Of a stretch of 34,918 bases of DNA, positions 10,202 to 20,572 are shown in pieces. The notes beneath the pieces are model-generated. The model did not search any database and was not told the DNA's origin. It saw only the letters and a list, made by a program, of their open reading frames with translations. The stretch's first letter is position 1; each line of letters begins with the position of its first letter. The position numbers and the translations under genes are program-made. The DNA lies in assembly GCA_036939975.1 (NCBI GenBank), contig JALLPB010000198.1:1-34918 (forward strand), read 5' to 3'. The DNA is from Cyclostephanos tholiformis (Eukaryota > Bacillariophyta > Thalassiosirophyceae > Thalassiosirales > Thalassiosiraceae).

Positions 10202-12817
10202 CTAATCGTTGGCAGGAAAGTCCAAGAATTCGTTGTTGTTCGGACTCAATGGAGCCCCAAAGAAGGCCCCCGCATTCATCAAATCTTCATCGAAATGCTG
10301 ATCCATAAAATCAAACGATCCTCCTCCAGAAGAATCCGACCCTTGTGGTGAATTTAGGAACTTGAGTGAGTTCAGATTTCGTGGAGATTTTAAGTGTCCC
10401 TTTATGCTTCCTGTCATGGCATGCTCTTCATCTCTACTGGTGTCATCTCGAATCTCCACTTCACGATCTGGGGACGTTAACGAAGGAGAGGAGTTGGCTT
10501 GGGAGTGATCCGAATGCGTAACGACCGAAGATGATGACGAGGGATCAATCGCTCTACCTCGGAAACGGGGCGATGCATTTGCCGAGTTGCGACAGGACAA
10601 ACTTCTCGGGGGAGAGCCAAAACCCTCAGTACTGCAGCTGGCAGTGTCACCATTATGCTCATCCCTCTGCTCGGGAGTGGCTTTCTTGGATTCTACTCCC
10701 GAGAAGGACTTGTAATTTTCCCAATTGCCGTAGAATGACGAACCTGATAGATCACTACTTTTTGCTTTGTCTGGGGTTGCTGTAACGGGTGACGCTGAGA
10801 CTTTGCGTCGGCAAGGCGTCAGCTTGGGAGTAGACTGATACGGTAATGGTGTATCATCTTCTGTGTCATCATCGAGATGTGCACGCTTGTTGCTGGCAGC
10901 ACTCTCCGGGGCGGCTGCTTGACAGTTGTCTGAAGCTTTCCTCTTCGCTGGAATTTTATCCTCGGAAATTTGCGCACCATTCAAGGAATTCCCTTTCTCG
11001 CAATCGGTCTTGCCCCCCTCCTTTTGAGGACAGGACCCGTACTGAACTAAGAAAACATCGATCTTCTCATTCCCAGGACTCTTCAGGAACATTTGAAACT
11101 TCCTCGTGCCGGGTCTCATGCCCTCGTCGGGATCAGGAACATCAAGTGTGGTACCCGTCGGTGCATGTACAGCAATGACTGTGTCCTCGCATAGGGAGGA
11201 GAGGGAGGTTAGCTCGTCCTTGGTAATGTACATCCATGGATTGTTACCTCCTTCAAAACCATTTTTTGAGTCGTGAGGTAACTTGGAATATGACTTAACA
11301 AGGCTGGACATATAGGCGATGTATCTGTCCAAGTCTTTCTCCTCGCGTTTAAGCGCATCTACGTCGATGGCTAAACTCCTCTCCTCTTCGCGCTGGATGA
11401 CATTTCCGGATGATGCCGCCTCCAATCCTCCCGGTCCATTGCGTCGGACGATGTGAGGTGGACTCTCTGGTACATTGGGCTTGCTCGCAGGACTATTCTT
11501 GCCAATGATGGTAATAGATGTGCCAACCGAAGCCTCGTGGGGGTCGTCTCCGATCCATGCGATGTGATTCTTCGTCCGCTTCTCAATCAATCCTATTCCC
11601 TCCAACACGTTCGTGATATCATATATACGACGCTTCTGTACCTGTAGCTCCTTGGCAGCGGCATTCAAATCGAGAGTACAATTGCCACCATTGGCCTTGG
11701 CTTCGCCGTCCGAGACACCGTTAGACGCCGCTCGTTTGAGCAGGTAAACGAATTTTTTTGTTAGAAGCCCCAGCGAGGAATCGAATCGACTATTCGAAGA
11801 CATGAGGCAGGGTGGGAAGACGGAGATACTGCCAGTGCTACCACTGTCACTGCCTTCTCTGGACGAAGGTGAGGGAGACTTCCTACTGGACAATGAAGGA
11901 GTGAGACCAGAGTGGATGGTGGGAGGAGGCACCTTGGGAGTCGTGTTCTTGGGCTTGATGAATTGAGGACTTGGGTTGCTTGGAGTAATACTGGCGGTGG
12001 AATTTTCGGAATGGCGGCTGGTACACATTTGCATGGGCGAGAATGGCACAGCACTGCTCGTGATGCCAGAGATTGAGTGCCCAGTATTTGGCGCACCGGA
12101 TTGAATGATCGCAGTGCTAACTGGTGGATAACAAGAGGCAATGCCCTGATGTTCACTTCTCAAGGGCGTGGATACCTGCTCCTGTTGATGAGGATGAAGT
12201 TGCATCTGCTGCTGCTCTTGTTGGCGATGAGAATAATGTTGCTGATGCTGCTGAAAGCTATTGGGCTGATAGGTTGCGGCGTGAAGGTGGTCATACGCGG
12301 ACGAGTATCGAGGTCGACCATTCGCCGCGTAGCGCTGGTGATTGTTGTGAGCGGCATGAGAAATGTTCTGCGTGTCAGGCGTGATCGCCGCCATGGCCGA
12401 GGTCGCAATCGTGGGACTCGAGTTGCCCTTTGCCAATGCCGATGCCGGATGCTGCTGATGCTGCCCGCCGGACATGCCCGTCGCAGCTTGGACCGGGACT
12501 AAGACATAGCCGGGAGGGGGGGTTGGATCGCCGTGACCGCCGTGATTGCCCCGCTGATCGCCGCAGGAGTGTACGACGGGCGCCAAGCGCGCGGGAGCAT
12601 GACCGTGACCGTGATTCATGGGAGGCGAGAAACCGTGATCGGCGTGGCCGTATTGATGCATCATATGATACTGCTCCGGCGGAGGGGGCATAGAGTAATG
12701 GGGATACCCTCCCCTTCCCGATATGACCGGCGCGCCGGGAGGCGACGTTCCATATGGCACTCCCTGCGACCGAGCCAAGGCCTCTCCCGACGCGGCATCG
12801 TTGCCTTGCCTCATCAT
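10202..12817 (-). CDS. E2F-family transcription factor
   Basis: Single-exon, 871 residues, about twice the length of animal E2F1-5. Residues 1-340 are low-complexity, rich in His, Gln, Pro and Ser. The winged-helix DNA-binding domain is near 345-422 ([16 protein letters not shown], then [18 protein letters not shown], then KNHIAWIG). It is followed by the coiled-coil/marked-box dimerisation region near 470-590 ([61 protein letters not shown]). The single DNA-binding domain plus dimerisation region marks a typical E2F that pairs with DP, not an atypical E2F7/8. The C-terminus is acidic and aromatic ([16 protein letters not shown]), a candidate activation or Rb-binding segment, though the canonical Rb-binding motif is not clear. 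Known role: G1/S gene control in the nucleus. Start is the ATG at 12817; a second ATG follows directly. Confidence 0.93.
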   Translation of the reverse strand: MMRQGNDAASGEALARSQGVPYGTSPPGAPVISGRGGYPHYSMPPPPEQYHMMHQYGHADHGFSPPMNHGHGHAPARLAPVVHSCGDQRGNHGGHGDPTPPPGYVLVPVQAATGMSGGQHQQHPASALAKGNSSPTIATSAMAAITPDTQNISHAAHNNHQRYAANGRPRYSSAYDHLHAATYQPNSFQQHQQHYSHRQQEQQQMQLHPHQQEQVSTPLRSEHQGIASCYPPVSTAIIQSGAPNTGHSISGITSSAVPFSPMQMCTSRHSENSTASITPSNPSPQFIKPKNTTPKVPPPTIHSGLTPSLSSRKSPSPSSREGSDSGSTGSISVFPPCLMSSNSRFDSSLGLLTKKFVYLLKRAASNGVSDGEAKANGGNCTLDLNAAAKELQVQKRRIYDITNVLEGIGLIEKRTKNHIAWIGDDPHEASVGTSITIIGKNSPASKPNVPESPPHIVRRNGPGGLEAASSGNVIQREEERSLAIDVDALKREEKDLDRYIAYMSSLVKSYSKLPHDSKNGFEGGNNPWMYITKDELTSLSSLCEDTVIAVHAPTGTTLDVPDPDEGMRPGTRKFQMFLKSPGNEKIDVFLVQYGSCPQKEGGKTDCEKGNSLNGAQISEDKIPAKRKASDNCQAAAPESAASNKRAHLDDDTEDDTPLPYQSTPKLTPCRRKVSASPVTATPDKAKSSDLSGSSFYGNWENYKSFSGVESKKATPEQRDEHNGDTASCSTEGFGSPPRSLSCRNSANASPRFRGRAIDPSSSSSVVTHSDHSQANSSPSLTSPDREVEIRDDTSRDEEHAMTGSIKGHLKSPRNLNSLKFLNSPQGSDSSGGGSFDFMDQHFDEDLMNAGAFFGAPLSPNNNEFLDFPAND

Positions 12818-13473
12818 TATGCAGCTTCAGATAGCAATTATCCTTAGGAGGAAACACGAATGTCCTCCAGAGCCAGGGGTCTTTCGTCAGGAATAATCGG
12901 ACCAACAGGCAGCTTCCCCTAGCACATCCACTTGTGAAGTTCTCCGCCAGATTCTAAAGATAGTACTTCTCCCGATGGATACCTCCCTAAAGCTTTTATT
13001 GATCGATATTGCAGCTATGGTGATCGCCTCCTTCTCCTCAAGGGGTGCTTTTCGGTCAGGCAACGGCGATACGATGGTTCGGTCCTCGACAAAAAAAATT
13101 GTGGGCAAATGTGAATGCCAGAAACTCTCTCATTTATTTTATTTGATCGATCCGAAGTAGACCATTCGAAATCACACGAATCCACATATCACACCGTACA
13201 GCCGATACATGCGAAAGCAAGTACTATTTCCTTCTCATATTTGGATTCTTGTCCAGAGATTATCGGCTTTTTCGCTTCTCCTCATGTGTACCTTTTGCCG
13301 AAAATCTGAGTCTTTTAGGTGGGCAAAAAAACATACGGGAGTCCTTTGTAGAGAATGCGGCCTCGATTCATTTAAAATATCCGTTCGGTTGTTGCAAAAG
13401 AGGCACAAGTTTTCTTGATGTGTCCAGTAATTTCCCACATTGAAAATCCTACCATGGCACTCTCAAATTCATT
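12818..13473. other. Region upstream of E2F and of tRNA-Ala
   Basis: 656 bp without a supported gene. It must contain the E2F promoter on its left side. No distinct motif that I can defend. Confidence 0.5.
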
Positions 13474-13546
13474 GGGGGATTAGCTCAGTTGGTAGAGCGC
13501 CTGCTTAGCATGCAGGAGGTCTGGGGTTCGATTCCCCAATTCTCCA
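13474..13546 (+). tRNA. tRNA-Ala (anticodon AGC)
   Basis: A full cloverleaf of 73 nt without intron: acceptor stem GGGGGAT/ATTCTCC with the G3-U70 pair that identifies alanine tRNAs, D-arm GCTC/GAGC, anticodon stem CCTGC/GCAGG with loop TTAGCAT (anticodon AGC), T-arm TGGGG-TTCGATT-CCCCA, and discriminator A. The internal A and B boxes (TAGCTCAGTTGG, GGTTCGATTCC) are intact. A TTTT run at 13548-13551 fits RNA polymerase III termination. CCA is not encoded, as expected for a nuclear gene. Confidence 0.98.
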
Positions 13547-13917
13547 ATTTTATTATTTCATTCCACCGCTGAGGCTGATGGTATGTTGCTTATTTAGCCC
13601 CCCAAATGATGATGTACTATTTCCCTGCAATCCTGCTGGGCCTAGTATCCTCTCACATTTCTCCTCACCTATTGCCAAGTGTAGTATGTAGAGTAATTAG
13701 GTAGGTGGGGGGTGGTCTGACTCTATCTTTCTCTTTACCAGTCACTGCAACTATCAGCATACAAATCACAAATTTTCGAAGTTTTTTCATTTTGTGTACT
13801 ATTTCTATCGCTGCTTCTATTGTATGAAGAAGTCGACTTATGGTATTCAAGAAATTTTACGAGAAAGGGAACTCTTGAGGTCAATTTCAAGCTATCTGGT
13901 CACAATATAAATAATTT

Positions 13918-14399
13918 AGGTTGAGGGAATTGGGTCCTTTGTGGAGAGAGGAGATGTGTTCTTAGGAATCAGTAGAGTACCGAACTACAAGTTGAGAAAC
14001 ATGTCAGTGTTTATTTTAGTGTACGGAAGTAAAGTTGGCTGCCAAGTTTCGACCAATGGCAAAATCCTGCCAATTTCGTGTGCTTGGCAGGATTCTGCCA
14101 AACACATGAAATTGGCAGCCGTACATGATTTTGGCAGATGTAAAGATGGAACTCGTGGAAAATATACTGAGACAAAAATTGCAGCCGCACACATCTTTGG
14201 CAGAATTCTGCCAAATTTGTACCTTTGGCAGGATTTTGCCAAGTTCATGAATTTGGCAGCCGTACATGAATTTGGCAGAAGTAATGCTAAAACTAACACT
14301 CACATAGTTTCTTAACTTGCATCACTATCTCTCTCTTCCTCTCTTTTATCTACTGGGTGTAGATATACATCTTAAAAGTGGCCTCAATTCCCTCAACCT
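13918..14399. mobile_element. Nested inverted-repeat (foldback/MITE-like) element
   Basis: Outer perfect 15-bp inverted repeats AGGTTGAGGGAATTG at 13918-13932 and, inverted, at 14385-14399. Inside lies a second pair at 14001-14019 and 14287-14305 (16 of 19 positions match). The core holds several palindromes built on TTGGCAG/CTGCCAA, including a perfect 20-mer at 14196-14215, and an ~83-bp unit present twice (14055-14137 and 14197-14278). No coding capacity and no clear target-site duplication. Small non-autonomous DNA elements look like this, but a regulatory palindrome cluster is possible. Confidence 0.55.
14055..14278. repeat. Direct duplication of an ~83-bp palindrome-bearing unit
   Basis: Units at about 14055-14137 and 14197-14278 align over most of their length. 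Both run palindrome, palindrome, CATGAA, TTGGCAGCCGTACATGA, TTTTGGCAG or TTTGGCAG. The start-to-start distance is about 142 bp. Confidence 0.75.
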
Positions 14400-14966
14400 C
14401 ATCCAGAATCCCCATCTCTCTCGACCGCCAATAATCTTTTCGTTGTGTGGGCGGGGTGCATCTTTCTTGTTGCACTCATGCATGTATGGAGGAATCAGTT
14501 CAGTTAATTTGAAAGAAAAGGCAGAAAAAGTCTATTTTTATTTACGGCACAAGAATTCGAATGAGGCGAATCTGGACCAGGTTTTCAGCGAGTTCAGATC
14601 TGGAACTATCGATTACAAAAACCAAAAAAGATTTACAGCAGGCACCCACTAAAAACCATTTTATTTTTCAGTTTTGGATGGTGCAACCATTACATAAAAT
14701 AATACTTTTTTCCTAAGTATTTTAAGTAAGGCTCTACAAAACATGATCTCTCTTACCAGGTGCAGATATGATACTTACCTTCCCAAAAATGGTGACCATG
14801 GAAACCACCCCCCCTGGCCAAAACCATTCCATAACTTAATGAATACAAGAGTGGTTTTGGTGATTTATGTTTTCTGGTCGAGTGTTGTGTTTTTGATGTG
14901 CAAGTGGCATGGAGGTTGGTTGTGTTGAGATAGAGTCTGATGTTGGTCTTACAGGGTTTCAAATAA

Positions 14967-14988
14967 AAACCCTACATATGTAGGGTTT
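14967..14988. repeat. Perfect 22-bp palindrome with TAGGG/CCCTA arms
   Basis: Arms AAACCCTACAT and ATGTAGGGTTT are exact reverse complements with no spacer. The TTTAGGG-like word resembles plant-type telomere repeats but occurs only once per arm. Confidence 0.8.
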
Positions 14989-15071
14989 AGTATAAAAGAG
15001 ACTCCAATTTTTTCTTTCGAAGAACATCACTACCTACATACGTCGGACTTAAGTATGAAAAAATCACTGCA

Positions 15072-15195
15072 CCTCCCTTGTTGTTCTTGATTACAATAAA
15101 AACTTCTTTGAACAAAATCATAGCAATACTGTACCTTCCTTGTTGTTTTTGATTACAATAAAAACTTCTTCGAACAAATAAATAGCAATATGAAT
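15072..15195. repeat. 62-bp tandem duplication
   Basis: Two adjacent copies with 62-bp spacing, each containing CCTTGTTGTT, GATTACAATAAAAACTTCTT, GAACAAA and TAGCAATA. They differ at a few positions. Confidence 0.8.
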
Positions 15196-15477
15196 AATTA
15201 GTATTAGGTATTAGGTAATATTTGAGATCATTGTGATTTCTTGATTATTTTAAACAAATAGTAGGATAATATCTATTTTAATACAAATAATAATATATTT
15301 TTTGCATTACATTAAAATCAAATAGAATTATAATATCCTAGCTGTGTTACTCAAGTATTGTACTTAACTATATTATATAGCTACTGTAGATAAAATTTTA
15401 ATGGTCAGATCTAGTTCGGCTTGTTGAGAGGAAGCCACACATGGAGCTCCATTAACAGTAGTACATAGCTGATCTGT

Positions 15478-15960
15478 GGCAGCTAATCTCGGGAACATGT
15501 GGTGTTAAGACCACATCCTTTGACTTTAAGACCACAACTACGTTGTCTTAACCTGTTTTTGAATTTTACAAGCACAAATTATCCTTTTTGTCACAATTTG
15601 TTGGTGTGTGGTATAAGCTCCACTCTTGTAGTCTTAATAAATTATAGACAAGCCAAGTTTGTCATGTTAACACTGCATATGTGATCTTGAGAAGCAGTAC
15701 GAAATACCAAGTGAGGACAAAAAGCACATTCTTAACATTGTAGGGTGCAATGTTAAGACCAATGCATGTGATATTAAGAATGTGGGATATTGATTATTTC
15801 ATACTATAATTGTTTTGTTTTTTTGCAATATGTGGTCTCAGGATTACACATGTCATGTTGACTCAGTCTCAAGATTCAACCATGTGGTGTTAACTTGGGA
15901 TCACCTGGTAGCTAATCTCATTGACATAGTATGTAGTGTTAACAATATTTTTTCCCCAAC
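15478..15960. repeat. Cluster of hairpins sharing a GTTAAGACC word
   Basis: Hairpins at 15497-15516 (ATGTGGTGTTAAGACCACAT), 15526-15551 (TTAAGAC to GTCTTAA arms) and 15731-15757 (10-bp perfect arms CTTAACATTG/CAATGTTAAG around 7 nt). A GG(C/T)AGCTAATCTC word flanks the cluster as a direct repeat at 15478-15490 and 15907-15919. It is probably a decayed foldback element; no coding frame. Confidence 0.5.
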
Positions 15961-16897
15961 ATGACCAGACAGATTATGTTAACAATTTTTTCCTTGGGAT
16001 TAGCTGTAACAGATCTACTCATTTATATTACATGCTGACAATGATGATGACACTGATGACACATTTTAATAAATCATTCTATCTGAAAAGGCCTACCTTC
16101 AAAAGGATAATAGGTAGGGATAAGTAGAGAAAAGCAATGTCACTGCAATGCCCAACACCCAGACACGGCATTAATTAATTGAACACTCAAATAAATGATT
16201 TCAATGAAGATGTTGTCATTGCTGATAACCTACTAGCATCCAATGTCTACTCCTACAACTGTCACTGTTGAAATGTAACCTGTTTTCTCAGCGCTGTGGC
16301 GCTTCACACACATGACATTAGGATTGGCAACGGACCTGATGTCATTGTTGTCGAAAGCTCAAAATAATAGCTCTATCGTCATCACCGCATTGCAGTCACT
16401 GACCCCGGATGGCATCCTCTCCCACAGCCGGACCAATTGTTTATGTCAAGAAATGCATTATTCTCAAGTATTACATCCGCTCCCAAAGCCAGAATGATCG
16501 TTGATGCCAATTATAATGCAATATCCTCAAGCATTGACATCTAGTGGTGACGAGCCCGTGAATAAATGTAGCAATCAAGTTGAATTCATTGGAAAAGTAT
16601 AGTTTGGTTTATTAATGATCTTCCCACAGATACAAAAAGCACATGGAAATGCCGGTATATTATTCATAAGGTATGAATGATTGGGCTTTCCCAGAACCAG
16701 GGAGTGGATTAGGCGCAAGCACAGACACTCATCGAATGTATTTTAACAAGTGAAAGTAAATGGAACGATTTCAAGTGACTGCATTTCCCACATAAACCCG
16801 ACCTTCAAGCTTCCGTGCCAGAAGAACGTGATGCGCTTCAGACGCTTGAATTCAATGTGAGCAATGGATATTGTTGCGCGCCGACTGAACTCCAGGG

Positions 16898-17320
16898 TCA
16901 AATTGATGCAGATTCTTTCCCTTCATTGTGAGTATTCAAAAGAGAAAACTTTCTTTTTCTCCCATTTACGCAAGGTGTCGATCTCAAACAACAATATAGT
17001 GCCTCCGATTCTTTCACGTTGCCACGCAATCGTTCCTCTAATAAAGTTGCCTTCCTGCGTAAGGATTGCTTCTGTGCCAACACCAAACCCAAAGCTTCGC
17101 CGAGCCGATCCTTTGATGGTTCGTTTCCCGTGGCTAATTGTTCATGGGTGGACTTGCAGGAACTTGCGTCGATACTTGCGGCGCAAATTTCAGCCTGGCG
17201 CACTGCGACAATTAACGCACTCGCGAACGAGCGGAATGCTCGACGGAGGTTGGTTACTTCGACATTTCCTGTTTCGTTGGTAATGGAGTCTTCAGGCCTT
17301 GATGGTACCACCCCCGACAT
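16898..17320 (-). CDS. Small helical protein, unassigned
   Basis: A 140-residue minus-strand frame. Residues about 25-45 (LRRAFRSFASALIVAVRQAE) and 70-97 (KDRLGEALGLVLAQKQ, then LRRKATLLEERLRG) have the heptad-like pattern of two amphipathic helices, similar in style to small Mediator or tethering-complex subunits, but I recognise no family. A TATATAA-like box lies 43-50 bp upstream (17363-17370 on plus), and the gene would share a 401-bp divergent promoter with the acyl synthetase. The last ~35 residues look less coding, so the 3' part may be an unrecognised intron or UTR. An overlapping plus-strand frame at 17019-17396 is the less likely alternative. Confidence 0.45.
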   Translation of the reverse strand: MSGVVPSRPEDSITNETGNVEVTNLRRAFRSFASALIVAVRQAEICAASIDASSCKSTHEQLATGNEPSKDRLGEALGLVLAQKQSLRRKATLLEERLRGNVKESEALYCCLRSTPCVNGRKRKFSLLNTHNEGKESASI

Positions 17321-17721
17321 GATGAGTGAAGCGGCGCAGGCACGCAGGTCGAAAGCTGAAGGTTATATAGTAAAGGATGAATTGCTCAATGGATGATGGA
17401 TGTCCGATCCGCGCCGCCGCTCCCAAGAGGGACGACCGTCCACTCAAGGTTGAGGAACTTACTGCCTATCTACTACCTAGAGTATCGGCTTATACTTACA
17501 TCAGGTAGAATAGAGGATAGAATAGGTAAATAGCACTCTAAATAGTGTAGCCATAAAATAAACACTTTCTCAAGATATTCGTGTATAGTACGTACCATAG
17601 GTACCATTCATGCAGCATCATGCAACATGCATTCTCATTCGTCATCGTCACCAGGCCCGTGGTTGAAACAAATCTCTTTTCTAATTACCTATTTTAACTT
17701 GTCAAGCCGCCGGCTATTATC
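17321..17721. promoter_or_regulatory. Divergent intergenic region before the acyl synthetase
   Basis: 401 bp between the small minus-strand gene and the ATG at 17722. It contains the TATATAA-like box on the minus strand (17363-17370) and AT-rich sequence with TAGGTA/TACCTA words. No gene seen. Confidence 0.45.
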
Positions 17722-20222
17722 ATGATGGCGGTTCCGTCCCGTCTAGTCAGCAGTGCGCTTTCGGTGCTATTTGCGTCGTTAACTCTGTCAACGACTGATG
17801 CGTTTGCGCCGCCCATGTCACGTGGGCGTGATCGATGCCACATCGCAAAATACGTGTCGACGTCCCCACCTGCCACAGCGGCCAGCTCGACCGAGGAAAG
17901 GACACTCACCGAATCGGACGAGAACGTCCTATTCGGCGGGACCTCCGCGGAACGCAAGGGGCGGAATCGCAAGGTAACCGGCACGGGGGCCATCCTCCCG
18001 GACAATGTTAACCGTCTCAACCCTCTCGATCACTCCTCCGATCCCATGGTGAACAAACTGCGCACCATGCGGGAGACTGTGACTTCGTGCCCTGCAATTT
18101 GGAGAGAGTTGGCTGCGATATGCCCGGACAAACGAGCCCTGCTGGATGAACATCTATGTGACGAGGAGATCGATTTGACCTTCGAGGGTATGGAAGATAA
18201 GATTCGTAGGTCGGCTGCTGCATTCAAAAGTTTGGGAGTGAATAAGGGCGTGAACGTGGCCGTGCTTGGGGAAAACTCGGCGATGTGGCTCATTGCTGAT
18301 CACGGTATCCAACTTGCTGGAGGAGCATCGGCTGTTCGCGGTGCCGATGCCCCCACCGAGGAGTTGCGGTATATCTATGAACACTCGGATAGTGCAACCA
18401 TAGCAGTGTTGCAAGATGCTAAACTGCTTCAAAGGTTAGCCGAGGATGCCAAGACGAAAGGATTAGGTTCCCTTGGATTGCGTAACGACTCTTTTGGAGA
18501 GGTCAAGATTGTTATTTTATTGTACAAGGGTAAAACCTCCGATGACGAAATCAAAGCCTTGGGAAAAGCAAATGGTGTGGAAGTCAAGGTGTTGTCGGAA
18601 CTGCTGGAGTCTACGTCGCCTGCAAATTACAACGATCTTCCCACCGTCGGTAAATCCGACTTATCTACAAGTGAGTATGAACAAACGCTTTGTTTATCTT
18701 TCGTCAACATTTCAAATGTCTTATTCTCTACTAACTCATGATTTGACGTACCTGGCCTCACAAAGTCGTCTACACATCAGGGACAACGGGTCAGCCGAAG
18801 GGTGTCATGTTGACACACGGAAATCTTTTGCATCAAATTGGTCACCGCTTGGCACCAACTCTTCCATACGATGAATCCGAACCCCTTCCCGGAGAGCTGA
18901 TGCTTGCCCTATTACCAGTTTGGCATATAACCGAGAGGACGTTCGAACTCTACATGCTCGTACGTGGCTGTCATGTCGCCTACTCTGGTATACGCTGGTT
19001 TAAAAATGATTTGGCCAAATACCAACCACAGTGGTTAGTTCTCGTGCCGAGGGTGCTGGAAAAGGTTGCTTTGGGAGTTCAGGATAAGTTTGCGTCCGGT
19101 AGTGCAGTCGCCAGAGGACTCGTCAAATTATTTACTGCCACCAGCTCGCTCAAAAATAAGCACAATAAGATTCGCAGGGGTTTGGTCGTGGGTGATGAAC
19201 CTCCCACTCCATTAGACGTAATAGTGAGCAGTTTGATCGTGAAAGCTCTGGCGCCGTTAAACTTTGTGGGCAACAAGTTAGTTTGGAACAAGGTGAAAGC
19301 TGGGTTTGGAGGCCGTCAGAAAACTATAGTTTCCGGGGGATCCGCCTTGGCTGGCTCGCTCGAAGCTTTTTACGAAAATTGTGGCATTGACATTTTGGTT
19401 GCGTATGGGCTGACGGAATGCTCGCCCCTCTTATCTCATCGGAGATTGGATAGGAACTTGGTCACCGCTGGTTGTGTTGGAACGGCGTGTATTGACACGG
19501 AATTGAGGGTAGTCGATCCAGAGGCAAAAACCGACAAAGGCGAAAGAGAGGGATTGCCTAAAGGTCAAGTTGGGGTGGTATTAGGTCGCGGGCCACAGGT
19601 CATGAAAGGTTACTACAAGAATCCGGAGGCCACATCAAAGGCTATCGACAAGTATGGCTGGTTTGATACGGGAGATTTGGGCCGTATCAATCCATTAACC
19701 GGAGACCTCATATTGACAGGGCGAGCCAAGGATACCATTGTGCTATCCAACGGAGAAAACATTGAGCCCTCGCCAATCGAGGATGCAATCATTAGCAAGT
19801 CAGATTTCATCGAGCAGGTGATGTTAATTGGACAGGATGGTAGGAGGCTGATTGCTATCGCTGTTCTTAATCCGAATTCACTTGCCGACGCTGGCTTGTT
19901 GGAGGTGGGCCGCGCCAAAGCCCTAATGAAAGATTACGAGAAAGTCAATGACCCCAAATGCACGGAAGAGGAATGTGCTGAGGCTTGTGCAAGACTTGCT
20001 AAGGCATCCGATGAAATTCGGTCCAAAGGCGACATTCCCAAACAGATTGCATTGGATGTGAAGCAGGCGACCACTTCAGATTCCTTCCGCAAGTACGAGC
20101 AAGTGAGCGATGTCTACGTGACACTCGAACCGTTCGCCATGGTCAACGGGCTGTTAACACTTAGCTACAAGGTGAAGAGAAATCTCGTGGCCAAGCGCTA
20201 TCAAGACGAACTGCCCCAATGA
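17722..20222 (+). CDS. Plastid-targeted acyl-ACP/long-chain acyl-CoA synthetase (AAE15/16-type), two exons
   Basis: Exons 17722-18670 and 18766-20222 join to 801 residues. The N-terminus has a signal peptide (VPSRLVSSALSVLFASLTLS) followed by TDA/FAPPMSRGR, the FAP-type cleavage motif and basic transit-like start of diatom plastid proteins. The ANL-superfamily P-loop YTSGTTGQPKGVMLTH (about 319-334) forms across the splice. YGLTECSPLL (~530), GWFDTGDLG (~620) and GRAKDTIVLSNGENIEP complete the adenylation core. The block WLIADHGIQLAGGASAVRGA, then EELRYIYEHSDS, resembles plant AAE15/AAE16 and cyanobacterial acyl-ACP synthetases, which recycle free fatty acids, more than ER long-chain acyl-CoA synthetases. 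Expected reaction: fatty acid + ATP + ACP or CoA to acyl thioester in the plastid. Carrier choice cannot be read from sequence. Confidence 0.88.
18671..18765 (+). other. Intron of the acyl synthetase gene, 95 bp
   Basis: Donor TCTACAA/GTGAGTATG, acceptor CTCACAAAG/TCGTCTAC, phase 1. Splicing yields STIVYTSGTTG, the expected lead-in to the ATP-binding motif. Confidence 0.9.
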
Positions 20223-20572
20223 TGGGCCGAATCTCAATGTATCATGCAACCTTAATAATTATCATGCGTGTTGGTAGATCTGGCCCGGTGCCAAGGTAAA
20301 GGGGAAGAGAAGAATAATATCGGCATGGTACTGCTATGAGTATGTTTCTCCGTTTCAAAATTATAGGAACAACCATCTATGAAACCTTTCTTTTGTAGAC
20401 CACCACGGAATTCCTCATTATTTGTCCTACATGGCACATATCTCTTAGATGGCCTTGGTCATCCCAGGTGACTATCCTTCGAAACCATGGTAACAAGCAC
20501 TCAAGCCCGCCCGTCGGTGACATCGTCCTCGATGCTTTTTTTCTCGTCGTGGCCGCAAGATGAAATCGGCTC
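20223..20572. other. Convergent intergenic region
   Basis: 3' flanks of the acyl synthetase (+) and the dynactin-like gene (-). No gene, repeat or RNA recognised. Confidence 0.55.

Larger units (their letters stand above)
13547..16897. other. 3.3-kb gene desert with repeats
   Basis: No convincing gene on either strand: open frames are under 125 codons and lack motifs. Base composition is markedly AT-rich from about 14.9 to 16.2 kb. The stretch holds a nested inverted-repeat element (13918-14399), a perfect 22-bp palindrome (14967-14988), a 62-bp tandem duplication (15072-15195) and a cluster of hairpins sharing a GTTAAGACC word (15478-15960). It looks like decayed small mobile elements; no transposase or reverse transcriptase is visible. 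Confidence 0.6.

Noticed and set aside
14055..14278. CRISPR-like array
   Set aside because: Repeats are palindromic and diverged, only two long units exist, spacing is uneven, and the context is eukaryotic.
13985..14315. Overlapping open frames on both strands around 14.0-14.3 kb
   Set aside because: They arise from the palindromic repeats; the predicted peptides are repetitive (KILP, LAESCQ-like) and symmetrical between strands.
17019..17396. 125-codon plus-strand frame overlapping the small minus-strand gene
   Set aside because: Less helix-like pattern and no TATA-like box; kept only as an alternative to the minus-strand call.
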